From Armatimonadia bacterium (lineage in GTDB: Bacteria > Armatimonadota > Zipacnadia > Zipacnadales > JABUFB01), in NCBI GenBank assembly GCA_039679385.1, contig JBDKVB010000143.1:1-64000 (forward strand): 64,000 nucleotides of DNA, written 5' to 3'. Made by a program: the position numbers and the translations under genes. Numbering within the stretch: position 1 is the stretch's first letter; every line of letters starts with the position of its first letter. A model generated the notes under the pieces. The model was not told the DNA's origin. It worked only from the letters and a program-made list of their open reading frames with translations, and searched no databases. Below are positions 1-7,361 of this stretch, piece by piece.

Positions 1-150
1 CTGTTAGGGGCCTATTGAGGAGGAAGAGAGAAGAAAGTCGGGCTTTTTTGGTGGCGCCAGGAGGTGTTCTTGAGGGGGTTAGCGAATTACGATTCCAATT
101 GGCTCGTAGAGGCCCCTAGATGGGCCGCAGAGGGCCACTTTTGCGGCGCA
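1..150 (+). promoter_or_regulatory. probable CRISPR leader region
   Basis: AT-richer stretch directly before the first intact repeat, on the side opposite the degenerate repeats. crRNA orientation inferred from the ATTGAAAC repeat end also places the leader here. It contains a T-run near 45-50 and, at about 51-63, a segment (GGCGCCAGGAGG) resembling the right end of the dispersed element found inside and after the array. No promoter can be called with confidence, and any cas genes would lie left of the window. Confidence 0.5.
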
Positions 151-1140
151 GTCTCACCGCACTCGCGCGATACCGCGCATTGAAACCGTGTCGGTCTGCG
201 CCGTCCAGGTCTCCGTGCAGGGGTCTCACCGCACTCGCGCGATACCGCGCATTGAAACTGTGACCGGGCTTACCGTCCTTGCCGTTGAGCGTCTCACCGC
301 ACTCGCGCGATACCGCGCATTGAAACTGTGACCGGGCTTACCGTCCTTGCCGTTGAGCGTCTCACCGCACTCGCGCGATACCGCGCATTGAAACTAAGCC
401 ACCCCGGCGCCCAGGGAGCCGCTGTCCGTCTCACCGCACTCGCGCGATACCGCGCATTGAAACTGAATCGTTCCAGCGAGGAACCAGCCCCCAGGTCTCA
501 CCGCACTCGCGCGATACCGCGCATTGAAACAGACCTTAGCGGCCATACATACATCGTTCTGTCTCACCGCACTCGCGCGATACCGCGCAGGCAAAGGCAC
601 CTCACCCCCTGTGTCCCCCTCTCCACGCAGTGGCGAGGGGGAAAGGCAGCGGCGTACGGCAAAAGGGCAACGGCCCCAGGTGCGCCATCTGCGGAGGTGG
701 TGGTTGTTGCCGTTCGCCCCCTCGCCACTGGTGGAGAGGGGGAGTCGAGCGCAGCGAGACGGGGGTGAGGTACGCCAGGAGGAACCGCGCGAGACCGCGC
801 ATTGAAACCCTCCGGCCTTGGCCCCTTCCTTGGTTTGGTTGCACCGTAACCGCGCGAGACCGCGCATTGAAACACAAACAACTTCTATGAACTGAAACGA
901 GTCCATAGTCTCACCGCACTCGCGCGATACCGCGCATTGAAACGTTACCCTCGGTGTCGTTCCAGTTATAGAAAAAGTCTCACCGCACTCGCGCGATACC
1001 GCGCATTGAAACTCAGACATGATGGCTGACCTCCTTTCAGTTTGTCTCACCGCACTCGCGCGATACCGCGCATTGAAACGAACCGTAGGTGTTGCGGCAG
1101 CGGGCCGAACCGTTGCACCGTAGCCGCAAGAGACCGCACA
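151..1140 (+). CRISPR. CRISPR array, 36-nt repeats with ATTGAAAC 3' end
   Basis: Nine identical 36-nt repeats start at 151, 223, 291, 359, 428, 495, 908, 977 and 1044; they begin GTCTCACCGC and end CCGCGCATTGAAAC. Spacers are 30-36 nt. The ATTGAAAC end is the crRNA 5' handle typical of type I-A/I-B/III repeats, so transcription is read left to right. A full-length variant repeat (838-873, starting GTTGCACCGT), a variant 3' part (783-808) and two copies cut after position 29 (561-589 and 1112-1140) mark decay. The spacers at 259-290 and 327-358 are identical. A dispersed element occupies 590-782. No cas gene is present in the window, so subtype cannot be fixed. Confidence 0.96.
590..782. mobile_element. 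MITE-like palindromic element inside the CRISPR array
   Basis: Begins GGCAAAGGCACCTC immediately after a repeat cut at nucleotide 29 and ends near GTACGCCAGGAGG, after which a variant repeat resumes at its position 11. Inverted ends CCTCACCCCC (601-610) and GGGGGTGAGG (about 761-770) enclose CCCCCTCTCCACGC/GGCGAGGGGG-type inner palindromes. It has no transposase and no convincing ORF. Related sequences lie at 1141-1202, 2905-3035 and 62317-62386, so this is a dispersed non-coding repeat family; its mobility is inferred. Confidence 0.6.
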
Positions 1141-1202
1141 GGCAAAGGCACCTCTGCCCCAAGCAGTGGTGAGAGCCAGCGGAAGGTTGCGCCAAGAGGA
1201 GG
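1141..1202. repeat. decayed copy of the dispersed element after the array
   Basis: Starts with the same 14 nt (GGCAAAGGCACCTC) as the element at 590 and again follows a CRISPR repeat cut after its 29th nucleotide. It ends with GCGCCAAGAGGAGG, resembling the right end of the 590-782 copy. The interior is short and degenerate. Confidence 0.5.
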
Positions 1203-1222
1203 TCGGGCTGCTCTTGAGTGGG

Positions 1223-2209
1223 TTAGCCCTGCTTTGAGTGCTTGGGTTTCGCGGGTGCCGGCTTCTGGAACACGAGGATGTACTGGTGGTGGATGTTGGA
1301 GATGAAGGCGAAGGGGATCCCGAAGGGATAGAGGTTCTTGTTGTTCTGCGCGAGGATGGTTACGCCCTTGAGCTGCAGACCCAGGGCCTCCACGCGTGCA
1401 GCAAGGTCGGCATGGTACAGGTAGAAGCGCGGTCCGTGGCGGAAGTCAGACACGATGACCGCCATGTATCGTTTGGGCTTTAGCACGCGTCCACACTGCC
1501 CGAAGATGCGGGCCAGCTCGTCGAGAAACTGGTCGTAATCCTCGAGGTTGCCCAAGTCACCATCGCTGTCGCTGTACTGGGTCGGCAGACCGCGCGAGGT
1601 CCGTTCGGCATGGGCCTTGAGCCCGGCCTTCTTGGTGAGAATGCTCCAGTAGGGCGGACTGGTGACCACGAAGTCGAAGCTGTCGGCCTCCATCTCCTGA
1701 AGGCACGAGCGTGCATCGCCCTCCACCACAGACAACTCCAGCGAGGGCTGTGGTTGCCCCGAGACGGCCTCGGTCTGCAAACGCTCCCGAGCCACCTGCG
1801 CCCACTCGGGGGAAAGCTCGATGCCGACGCCCTTGCGTCCGGCAAGGGCACAGGCAAGGAGCGCCGAGCCACTCCCGACGAAGGGGTCGAGGACTCGCTC
1901 GCCCTGCTTGGTGAACAGCCGGATCAGGCGCTCGACGTCACGCTCGGAGAAGGTTGCCGGGTGGAGAGCCTTGAGTGCGCTTCGCGGCGGCGCCTGGCTG
2001 TAGACGAAGCTGTCGTCAAGCTGGCCGAGCAGGCGCTCGACCTCCTCCGGCGCATCCGTCTGCCGCAGCCACTGGACGAACTCCCCGGCGAGCTCCGAGA
2101 ATGCCTCGTTCCCATCGTCGCCACTCAGCCAGAAGCTCTTGGTCTCGATCAGCCACTGGCGGTTGGGCAGGTCGTTGAGTGCGTTTTTGGGGTGAACCGG
2201 GTCGTCCAA
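1223..2209 (-). CDS. site-specific DNA methyltransferase (N4-C/N6-A type), orphan
   Basis: 328 aa. A SAM-binding motif I, DPFVGSGS (residues 108-115), is followed by the catalytic TSPPYW motif (183-188), and a motif X-like HPATFS sits at 83-88. The order X-I-IV is gamma-like rather than the IV-then-I order of many beta-class enzymes. The TSPPYW form favours N4-cytosine methylation, which is an inference. The TTG start is supported by GGAGG eight bases upstream. No restriction endonuclease lies beside it, so it looks like an orphan enzyme placed next to the CRISPR array, possibly with a regulatory or protective role. Confidence 0.88.
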   Translation of the reverse strand: MDDPVHPKNALNDLPNRQWLIETKSFWLSGDDGNEAFSELAGEFVQWLRQTDAPEEVERLLGQLDDSFVYSQAPPRSALKALHPATFSERDVERLIRLFTKQGERVLDPFVGSGSALLACALAGRKGVGIELSPEWAQVARERLQTEAVSGQPQPSLELSVVEGDARSCLQEMEADSFDFVVTSPPYWSILTKKAGLKAHAERTSRGLPTQYSDSDGDLGNLEDYDQFLDELARIFGQCGRVLKPKRYMAVIVSDFRHGPRFYLYHADLAARVEALGLQLKGVTILAQNNKNLYPFGIPFAFISNIHHQYILVFQKPAPAKPKHSKQG

Positions 2210-2242
2210 GTCGTCTTCCTCCGGCCGGCTTCGCGGCGGTGG

Positions 2243-2809
2243 CTACTGCTTCTTCGCGTGGTGCTGGAGGAGGATCTTGATCAGGTCTTCCTCCTGGGTG
2301 ACGATGATGATCTTCATGTCCTTCTCGTCACCGGCCTGGATGGTGAGGGTCTTGTGCTCCCCCGTGCTCATCTCGGAAAGGGCCGCGTCTTTGTACTTGT
2401 CCTTGTAGAACTGGGCCACCTTCCCGAAGGCGTCAGAGGTGGTGAACTGGGCCTGCGTGACATCTGTGTCGCCGCCCGAGACGGTGCTCGCCTGCTCCTG
2501 TTTGGCGCCGGGGTAGATCTCGATCCCGAGCTTGGAGAGGTCGCCTTGCTTGCCGCCCTGGTAGGTGACTTGCTTCCCATCGGGCCCAGTAGTCTTGACG
2601 GTGACCTGATCCTCGCCCTGCTTCTGGGCCTGGACTTCGACGACGCCGTTCTCAGTCTGGAGGCGGGCTGTCTCGCCCTGGGCGAGTTTGGCGGCCTCGC
2701 CCACATTCCGCAGATCCGTCGCGGCTTCCTTCGCCTTTGAACATCCCCCGAGCATGACAGTGGCCATAGAGACGACACAGCACGCCACAAGCAAAGCTCT
2801 GCAAGCCAT
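2243..2809 (-). CDS. small secreted lipoprotein of unknown function
   Basis: 188 aa. The N-terminus is a classic lipoprotein signal: a basic start, a hydrophobic stretch and the lipobox LGGC near residues 20-23, so the protein should be lipidated and exported. The mature part is charged and has two halves: a Gln/Lys/Asp-rich segment, then a domain beginning IYPGAK with the motif FTTSDAFGKVAQFYKDKYKD. I recognise no characterised family; similar YPGAK-FYK domains occur in hypothetical lipoproteins. The ATG at 2809 was chosen over a longer reading because the lipobox signal starts there and an AGGGG lies upstream. Confidence 0.82.
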   Translation of the reverse strand: MACRALLVACCVVSMATVMLGGCSKAKEAATDLRNVGEAAKLAQGETARLQTENGVVEVQAQKQGEDQVTVKTTGPDGKQVTYQGGKQGDLSKLGIEIYPGAKQEQASTVSGGDTDVTQAQFTTSDAFGKVAQFYKDKYKDAALSEMSTGEHKTLTIQAGDEKDMKIIIVTQEEDLIKILLQHHAKKQ

Positions 2810-3181
2810 GGTGAAGGTCCCCTTTCGGCGGAGTTCAGGCGACCGGCTTTTCCATCTTACCACAGGGCAGGCGCGGTCACAACGGGCCCTCAGCTCGCGG
2901 GCCCATTGACGGCACCTCACCCCCTGCCCCCTCTCCACGCAGTGACGAGGGGAGAAAGGCAAAGGCGAAGGGATGACGGCAAAGGCCCTCACCCCAGCCC
3001 TTCCCGAGGGGAGAGGGAGAGTGGACGGCGGTGAGAAGCGGGTAACCACTGGTGCGGGTGAAGTGGCGAAGGTCGCGACGCCGGGCGTGTGGAACCTGAG
3101 AGGAGTGTTTTCGTGTTCTGGTTTGGGAGAGCCTGCCCGTCGTCCGGGGCAGACGAGTAGCATGTCTTCGAGGTGACATCG
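2810..3181. other. 372-base intergenic region between divergent genes
   Basis: Holds the two outward gene starts and, in its middle, a dispersed palindromic repeat (listed separately). I see no ORF with coding character and no clear sigma70 promoter. Confidence 0.6.
2905..3035. repeat. dispersed palindromic repeat, two tandem units
   Basis: Contains GGCACCTCACCCCCTG followed by CCCCCTCTCCACGCAGTGA, then GGCAAAGGCCCTCACCCC with a second GAGGGG/CCCTC palindrome and a final GGCGGTGAG. Wording and palindrome design match the elements at 590-782 and 62317-62386. Non-coding. Confidence 0.6.
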
Positions 3182-3949
3182 ATGCAGAGACAGCGGATAT
3201 GGATCAGCTCGATCGTGGTTGTGCTTCTGGTCGTCGCGCTATACGCCTTCAACACCCTCTCGGAGCGGCCCAAACCGCCGGCCGATGTGAATCTGGAGGG
3301 GCGTCTCGCCAAGGAGACTCCCGAGGAACCGGCCGAGAACGCTGCGACGCCGGAATCCACCGTCGGCGAAGCCAGCAACGCTGCAACCTCCGAGGCGACG
3401 GCGGCCTCGGAGCAGTCAGGGGCGGACAAAGAGGTCGTCGCCCGCGCCAAGGGTTCGGTGGTCAAGCTGGTCACCGACAAGGGCACCATATACCTCGACC
3501 TGTACGATGACAAGACGCCGATCACCGTCGGCAACTTCCTGGACTTGGTCGGGAAGGGTTTCTATAATGGCCTCACCTTCCACCGGGTCATCGCGAACTT
3601 CATGATCCAGGGCGGAGACCCGAAGGGTACCGGCGAAGGCGGCCCGGGCTTCACGATTCCCGACGAGGCCGACAAGGGCCTCAAGCACGTCCGGGGCAGC
3701 CTCTCGATGGCGAAGACTGCGATGCCCAACACGGGCGGCAGTCAGTTCTTCATTTGCCACTCGCCGCAGGCGCACCTGGACGGCGTCCACACGGTCTTCG
3801 GCGAGTGCCTGCAGGGCATCGATGTCGTCGACTCCATCCAGATGGGCGACAAGATCAAGAGCGCAACGATCCTGAAGAAGTCGTCTGCGGCGGATGCGGA
3901 CATCGCGAAGGGCAAGGCGGCAAGGGTGCCGGAGACCAGTGGAGGATAG
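3182..3949 (+). CDS. membrane-anchored cyclophilin-type peptidyl-prolyl isomerase
   Basis: 255 aa. One transmembrane helix (about residues 7-24) is followed by a low-complexity Ala/Glu/Thr linker (30-90) and a cyclophilin domain (93-235). Family signatures are FHRVI (133-137, with the catalytic Arg135), QGGDPKGTG and GSQFFI (186-191). The topology predicts a periplasmic or extracytoplasmic foldase acting on proline bonds. The ATG at 3182 is preferred because GAGGTG sits at the right distance; the in-frame GTG at 3173 is itself part of that ribosome-binding site. Confidence 0.93.
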   Translation: MQRQRIWISSIVVVLLVVALYAFNTLSERPKPPADVNLEGRLAKETPEEPAENAATPESTVGEASNAATSEATAASEQSGADKEVVARAKGSVVKLVTDKGTIYLDLYDDKTPITVGNFLDLVGKGFYNGLTFHRVIANFMIQGGDPKGTGEGGPGFTIPDEADKGLKHVRGSLSMAKTAMPNTGGSQFFICHSPQAHLDGVHTVFGECLQGIDVVDSIQMGDKIKSATILKKSSAADADIAKGKAARVPETSGG

Positions 3950-4107
3950 TAGCCGGCCTGACAAGGACGTGCTCCTGTACCGATGCGATGACCCAGAGGA
4001 AGGCTCCCGGAGGGCTGTCGCGAGGCAGGCCGAGACCCAAACCCGCAGGCGCCGGACAGGATTCCGGTGACGGGGTGCCGGTTGATCCCCGCCTGCTGCC
4101 GAATCGG

Positions 4108-4137
4108 TTGACCGCCGATATGCCACCACTGTACACT
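4108..4137 (+). promoter_or_regulatory. candidate sigma70-type promoter for the 4210 operon
   Basis: TTGACC, 18-bp spacer, TACACT, about 70 bases before the next gene. Both hexamers are near consensus. It is the best candidate in the 260-base gap after the cyclophilin gene. Confidence 0.4.
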
Positions 4138-4209
4138 TCCGCCGTCCCGGCCGGAGGCGTGTGATTGCGCCTGGGGACGAGCGGCCTTTTCCCTGGAGAG
4201 TGACCTTCT

Positions 4210-6036
4210 TTGGCAGCGGCTCCCGATGGTGACGCAAGGAAGCTTGGCGCCGGTTCCATCGCCCTGTTCGCGGTAAGCGCCCTACTGGTCGGCGCGATCG
4301 GCAGCGCCCAGTTGTGGAAGGCGCAGATGGGCGCCTACCCCGTGCCCTTCGGTCGGATCGTCGGGGTCATCTGGATCGCCGAGCTGCTGGCCTACTTCAC
4401 GGTTATGCTGGCCCAACTGGGCGGCAAGGTCAGTGGCGCACCGGTCTTCGCGGGCGTTGTGGCCGGGATGGTGCTCCGAGCACTGGAGGCGGCTCTGGCA
4501 GCGATCCTCGGCAGCCCGGAGAACTCCAAGAGCTTTGGCGATGCCTTCGGCCACTACTACGCCGGTTACTACCTCGGGGCTGTGCTGCAGATCGTCGTCA
4601 CCGCGCTGTTTCTGTGGCTGATCCGCACGGCCTTTGAGCCGCCGGAGGTCGTGCTGGTGGCGCCGAAGTCTGACGTGCCTGACATGGATCCCGAGCGACT
4701 GCGGGGCTTCCATGAGGTGACCGAGCGTCGCCGTGAGCTCATCGGCCAGCTCATGAACGCGGAGGACATGCAGCCGGAGAGCGAAGAGGCTCCACAGGCT
4801 CCGGCCGAGCAGGTGGTACTCACGCCGCCGCAGGCGCAAGAGGAATCTGCGGGGACGCCGGAAGCGCCCGCTGCGGAGGAGCCTGTCGAGGAGCCTGCTG
4901 CAACGGTCGAGGCCGAGCCGACTGCACCCGTCGCTGAGACGCCGACTCCCGAGCCTGCCCCGGAGACCGTGACTCCACCGGCAGCACCACCCCTTCCACC
5001 CGTGATCTCCACGCCGATCATCACACCGGCGGAGCCGCCTTTGACCTCGGAGCAGTCCGTCATTTTGGCCCTGCGTGAGGATGATGACGAGCGGCCCGTG
5101 CGGTCGGCTGTTGAGACCTTCCGGCCGGAACCGGCTCGACCCGCTCCGCCTTCAGAGCCACCCGTGCAGGTCACTGAGCAAGAGACCGCGACGAGTGCAT
5201 CGGTGCCAAGGCCTGCACCCGAGGCCCTGGCTGCCGTCGCGGAGACCCTCAATGCGGCGACGGTGGAGATCGGCGCAGGCACTGCCGTCATGCGGCCGAC
5301 ACGCGAGGGTCGCGTGGTCGCCCTCGCTGCCGAGGGGCTGTACATCCTCGATGCGGTGCTGAGCTCCGCCGACCATTTCTGCCGCGGAGCCTCCTGTCTG
5401 TGCCGCGAGGCACGCATCGGCGACCCACGCAAGATCCTGCTGCGCTATCCGGGCGGCTATGCCGGAGCTGCCATGCTGGGTGATGAACAGGGAGGCCTGC
5501 TGACGCTGCTTGGTCTGCCCCGAGGTGCGAATCTGGGGGTCGCCAACCAGGCGCTGAACAAGCTGGAGACGCTGCAGCTTTCCGGTCCGCTTCCCGCATG
5601 GCCGCAGGGCCCTGAGCCGGAGTTTCCGCCCGCGTACCGAGATGCGGACCTCGAAGGGCGCATTGGTCCGCTCCTGGAGTGGGTGCCGGAGGCCGCCGGT
5701 CTCGCGTCGACTTCGTCCTCCGCCGGAGGGCGGCAGATTGTCACCCTCAGCCGCGATGCAGCAGCGTCGGCCTCGATCGCCGGAGCGGTCGCCCATGCCT
5801 GGGGAACTGCCGAAGCCCTGTGCATGGCGCTGAGCCGACCTCGCTGCGACCTGGTCATCTGGAGCGCAACGGGAGGGACGGTGGCCTGCGGAGCGGCGAC
5901 AGTGGCCGGTCAGCACCTGCTGGTCGCACTGATCCAGTCGGGACCTGAGGCCGCGGGACCGGCCAACGTACGCCTGGGCCAGATTCTCAACAGCCTCGGC
6001 CGCGTCGCCGGTGAGAGTTCCATGAGCGGGGAATGA
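4210..6036 (+). CDS. membrane protein with Pro-rich linker and roadblock-like C-terminus
   Basis: 608 aa. The N-terminal 140 residues hold about four hydrophobic helices (e.g. around 15-32, 46-65, 78-98, 118-140). A long Pro/Glu/Ala-rich linker follows (about 180-350). The C-terminal region (about 360-608) has alternating alpha/beta patterns, including AEGLYILDAVLSSADHFC and IVTLSRDAAASASIAGA, which recall roadblock/LC7 (longin-like) modules; this is a weak, pattern-based match. The TTG start has GGAGAG upstream. First gene of a compact three-gene unit with the next membrane protein and a small Cys-rich protein. Function unknown. Confidence 0.72.
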   Translation: MAAAPDGDARKLGAGSIALFAVSALLVGAIGSAQLWKAQMGAYPVPFGRIVGVIWIAELLAYFTVMLAQLGGKVSGAPVFAGVVAGMVLRALEAALAAILGSPENSKSFGDAFGHYYAGYYLGAVLQIVVTALFLWLIRTAFEPPEVVLVAPKSDVPDMDPERLRGFHEVTERRRELIGQLMNAEDMQPESEEAPQAPAEQVVLTPPQAQEESAGTPEAPAAEEPVEEPAATVEAEPTAPVAETPTPEPAPETVTPPAAPPLPPVISTPIITPAEPPLTSEQSVILALREDDDERPVRSAVETFRPEPARPAPPSEPPVQVTEQETATSASVPRPAPEALAAVAETLNAATVEIGAGTAVMRPTREGRVVALAAEGLYILDAVLSSADHFCRGASCLCREARIGDPRKILLRYPGGYAGAAMLGDEQGGLLTLLGLPRGANLGVANQALNKLETLQLSGPLPAWPQGPEPEFPPAYRDADLEGRIGPLLEWVPEAAGLASTSSSAGGRQIVTLSRDAAASASIAGAVAHAWGTAEALCMALSRPRCDLVIWSATGGTVACGAATVAGQHLLVALIQSGPEAAGPANVRLGQILNSLGRVAGESSMSGE

Positions 6037-6038
6037 GC

Positions 6039-6536
6039 ATGCAGCGCGCTTCGAAGCCCGAAATCGTCGCCCTCGTTCTGCTGGGCCTGGGGCTGTACAA
6101 CCTTGCCCTGTGCCTGCGAGCGGCCCAGCCGGGGCTGCTGGAGACCGACCTGCCCGGGTACGTGTGGCCGCTGGGTGCGGTCGTGATCTACGCGGCCGTG
6201 GCCCTGTTCATGGCCGGGGCGAACCTGCGGGCTCTGTTGCTGCTGGCCCTGTGTCTGCTGGCGCACGTGCTAGAGGCGCTGCTGATGGGACTGGGGTTCC
6301 TGGTCCTGGCCAAGGAGCCCGGTGGACTCTCGGCGACGGTCCTCGGGCAGGGGCTGTGGGCCTATCCCCCGGCCACCTTGCTGCAGATCGCTTTCGTTGT
6401 CCCCTTCGTCTACACCCTCTATGCGGGTCTGCACCGCGAGTCGACGGCAGACCCGATCCCCCTGGTGCTGGCCCCTCAGACCGCCACTGAGGTGCCGTCT
6501 TCGGTCGACACTCCCGCAGGGGGCGACAGTGCGTAA
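6039..6536 (+). CDS. small integral membrane protein of unknown function
   Basis: 165 aa with about four hydrophobic helices (residues 9-25, 43-60, 65-92 and 112-133) and a polar C-terminal tail. It starts at the end of the previous gene. The ATG at 6039 has GGGGA at good spacing, whereas the ATG at 6033, overlapping the upstream stop, is too close to that site. The hydrophobic helix layout resembles the N-terminal part of the preceding protein, so the two may be related or partner subunits; this is an inference. No family recognised. Confidence 0.75.
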   Translation: MQRASKPEIVALVLLGLGLYNLALCLRAAQPGLLETDLPGYVWPLGAVVIYAAVALFMAGANLRALLLLALCLLAHVLEALLMGLGFLVLAKEPGGLSATVLGQGLWAYPPATLLQIAFVVPFVYTLYAGLHRESTADPIPLVLAPQTATEVPSSVDTPAGGDSA

Positions 6537-6705
6537 GGTCCTCCTCCGGCTCCAGCGGCAATGGAAGCGCCTCAGGTCACGGGTGTCTGCCTTGACGGCT
6601 CCCGGGACCTTCCTGTGCGACTCATGCCGCTACGACTACCGCGGAGCCTGCAAACAGCCCCAGCGACCGAATGCGAGAGCGTGCGAGGATTACCGTCGGC
6701 GGTGA
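6529..6705 (+). CDS. 58-aa Cys-containing small protein
   Basis: GTG start overlapping the previous stop by 8 bases, with AGGGGG about 5 bases upstream. The N-terminal half is strongly basic (RKVLLRLQRQWKRLRSR) and the C-terminal half carries CDSC, then single Cys residues at about 41 and 52, in the form C-x2-C-x7-C-x10-C, suggesting a small zinc- or metal-binding knuckle. The tail DYRGACK..ACEDY recalls short C-terminal Cys patches in environmental hypothetical proteins. The overlap makes translational coupling likely. Confidence 0.62.
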   Translation: MRKVLLRLQRQWKRLRSRVSALTAPGTFLCDSCRYDYRGACKQPQRPNARACEDYRRR

Positions 6706-6726
6706 GAGGGTGGCGGACCGGCGGGG

Positions 6727-7275
6727 CTAGTGGTGATATGCCATGGTGAGGACGAGGACGACCATCACGACAGCGAGGATGACTTTGAGCAGCGTCCCTG
6801 CGACCCGGCCGAGCATCGCGCCAACTCCGGCGCGCTTGGCTTCCTCCACAGATCGGCCCGCGCGGCGCTCGTACCAGTAGCCGCCGGCGAAGCCGCCGAA
6901 CACTCCCCCGACCAGGGGCCCCACGACCGCACCGACGAGACCGAGGACCGGGCTTAGCACCGCAGCGCCCGCGAAGGCCCCGATCATGCCTGCCACGAAG
7001 GCCCACATCATCCCCCTGGAGGAGCCCCCGTACTTCTTCACTCCCGCCGCCCCGATCACATTGTCGGCGACCTCGGCAAGAACCGAGATGCCGAGCAAGA
7101 CCAGCAGGAACCACCAGGGAAGCTTCCAACCATTGAGGGCCGAGAAGACGAGAGCGTCGGCGACGATGACCAGGGTGCCCGGGATACCCAGCAGCGTCAG
7201 CACCGCGCCGGCAAAGAGCACCAGCACGAAGAGGAGGTGACCCAGGATCATCAGCAGGCCAGAGAGGGTTGCCAT
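6727..7275 (-). CDS. DUF456 family membrane protein
   Basis: 182 aa and almost entirely hydrophobic, with Gly/Ala-rich helices. The family pattern is visible: an N-terminal helix pair with LLGIPGTLVI, ADNVIGAAGVKKYGGS in the central loop, then glycine-zipper-like helices (GAFAGAAV, GPLVGGVFGGFAGGYWYE). DUF456 proteins are integral inner-membrane proteins of unknown role. Start ATG at 7275. Confidence 0.88.
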   Translation of the reverse strand: MATLSGLLMILGHLLFVLVLFAGAVLTLLGIPGTLVIVADALVFSALNGWKLPWWFLLVLLGISVLAEVADNVIGAAGVKKYGGSSRGMMWAFVAGMIGAFAGAAVLSPVLGLVGAVVGPLVGGVFGGFAGGYWYERRAGRSVEEAKRAGVGAMLGRVAGTLLKVILAVVMVVLVLTMAYHH

Positions 7276-7316
7276 GTGCCCTCGTGTGGACGGGGAAGGT
7301 AGTGTCGGCAGAGAGG

Positions 7317-7349
7317 GATAGGGCGAGGCCGAAGGGGCCCCGCCCTATC
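7317..7349 (-). terminator. hairpin downstream of the NlpC/P60 gene
   Basis: GATAGGGCG (7317-7325) pairs with CGCCCTATC (7341-7349), with a further GGCC/GGCC pairing inside. It lies just past the stop of the leftward gene at 7362. No strong T-run, so intrinsic termination is only probable. Confidence 0.45.
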
Positions 7350-7361
7350 GCGTTGTTGCGT

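Noticed and set aside
328-1050. Open frames across the CRISPR array
   Set aside because: They are translations of repeats (RYRALK.., QCAVSREC repeats) and carry no protein family signal.
1223-2209. Restriction-modification system
   Set aside because: No endonuclease gene adjoins the methyltransferase within the window.
3173-3181. GTG start for the cyclophilin gene
   Set aside because: The GTG is part of the GAGGTG ribosome-binding site that serves the ATG at 3182.
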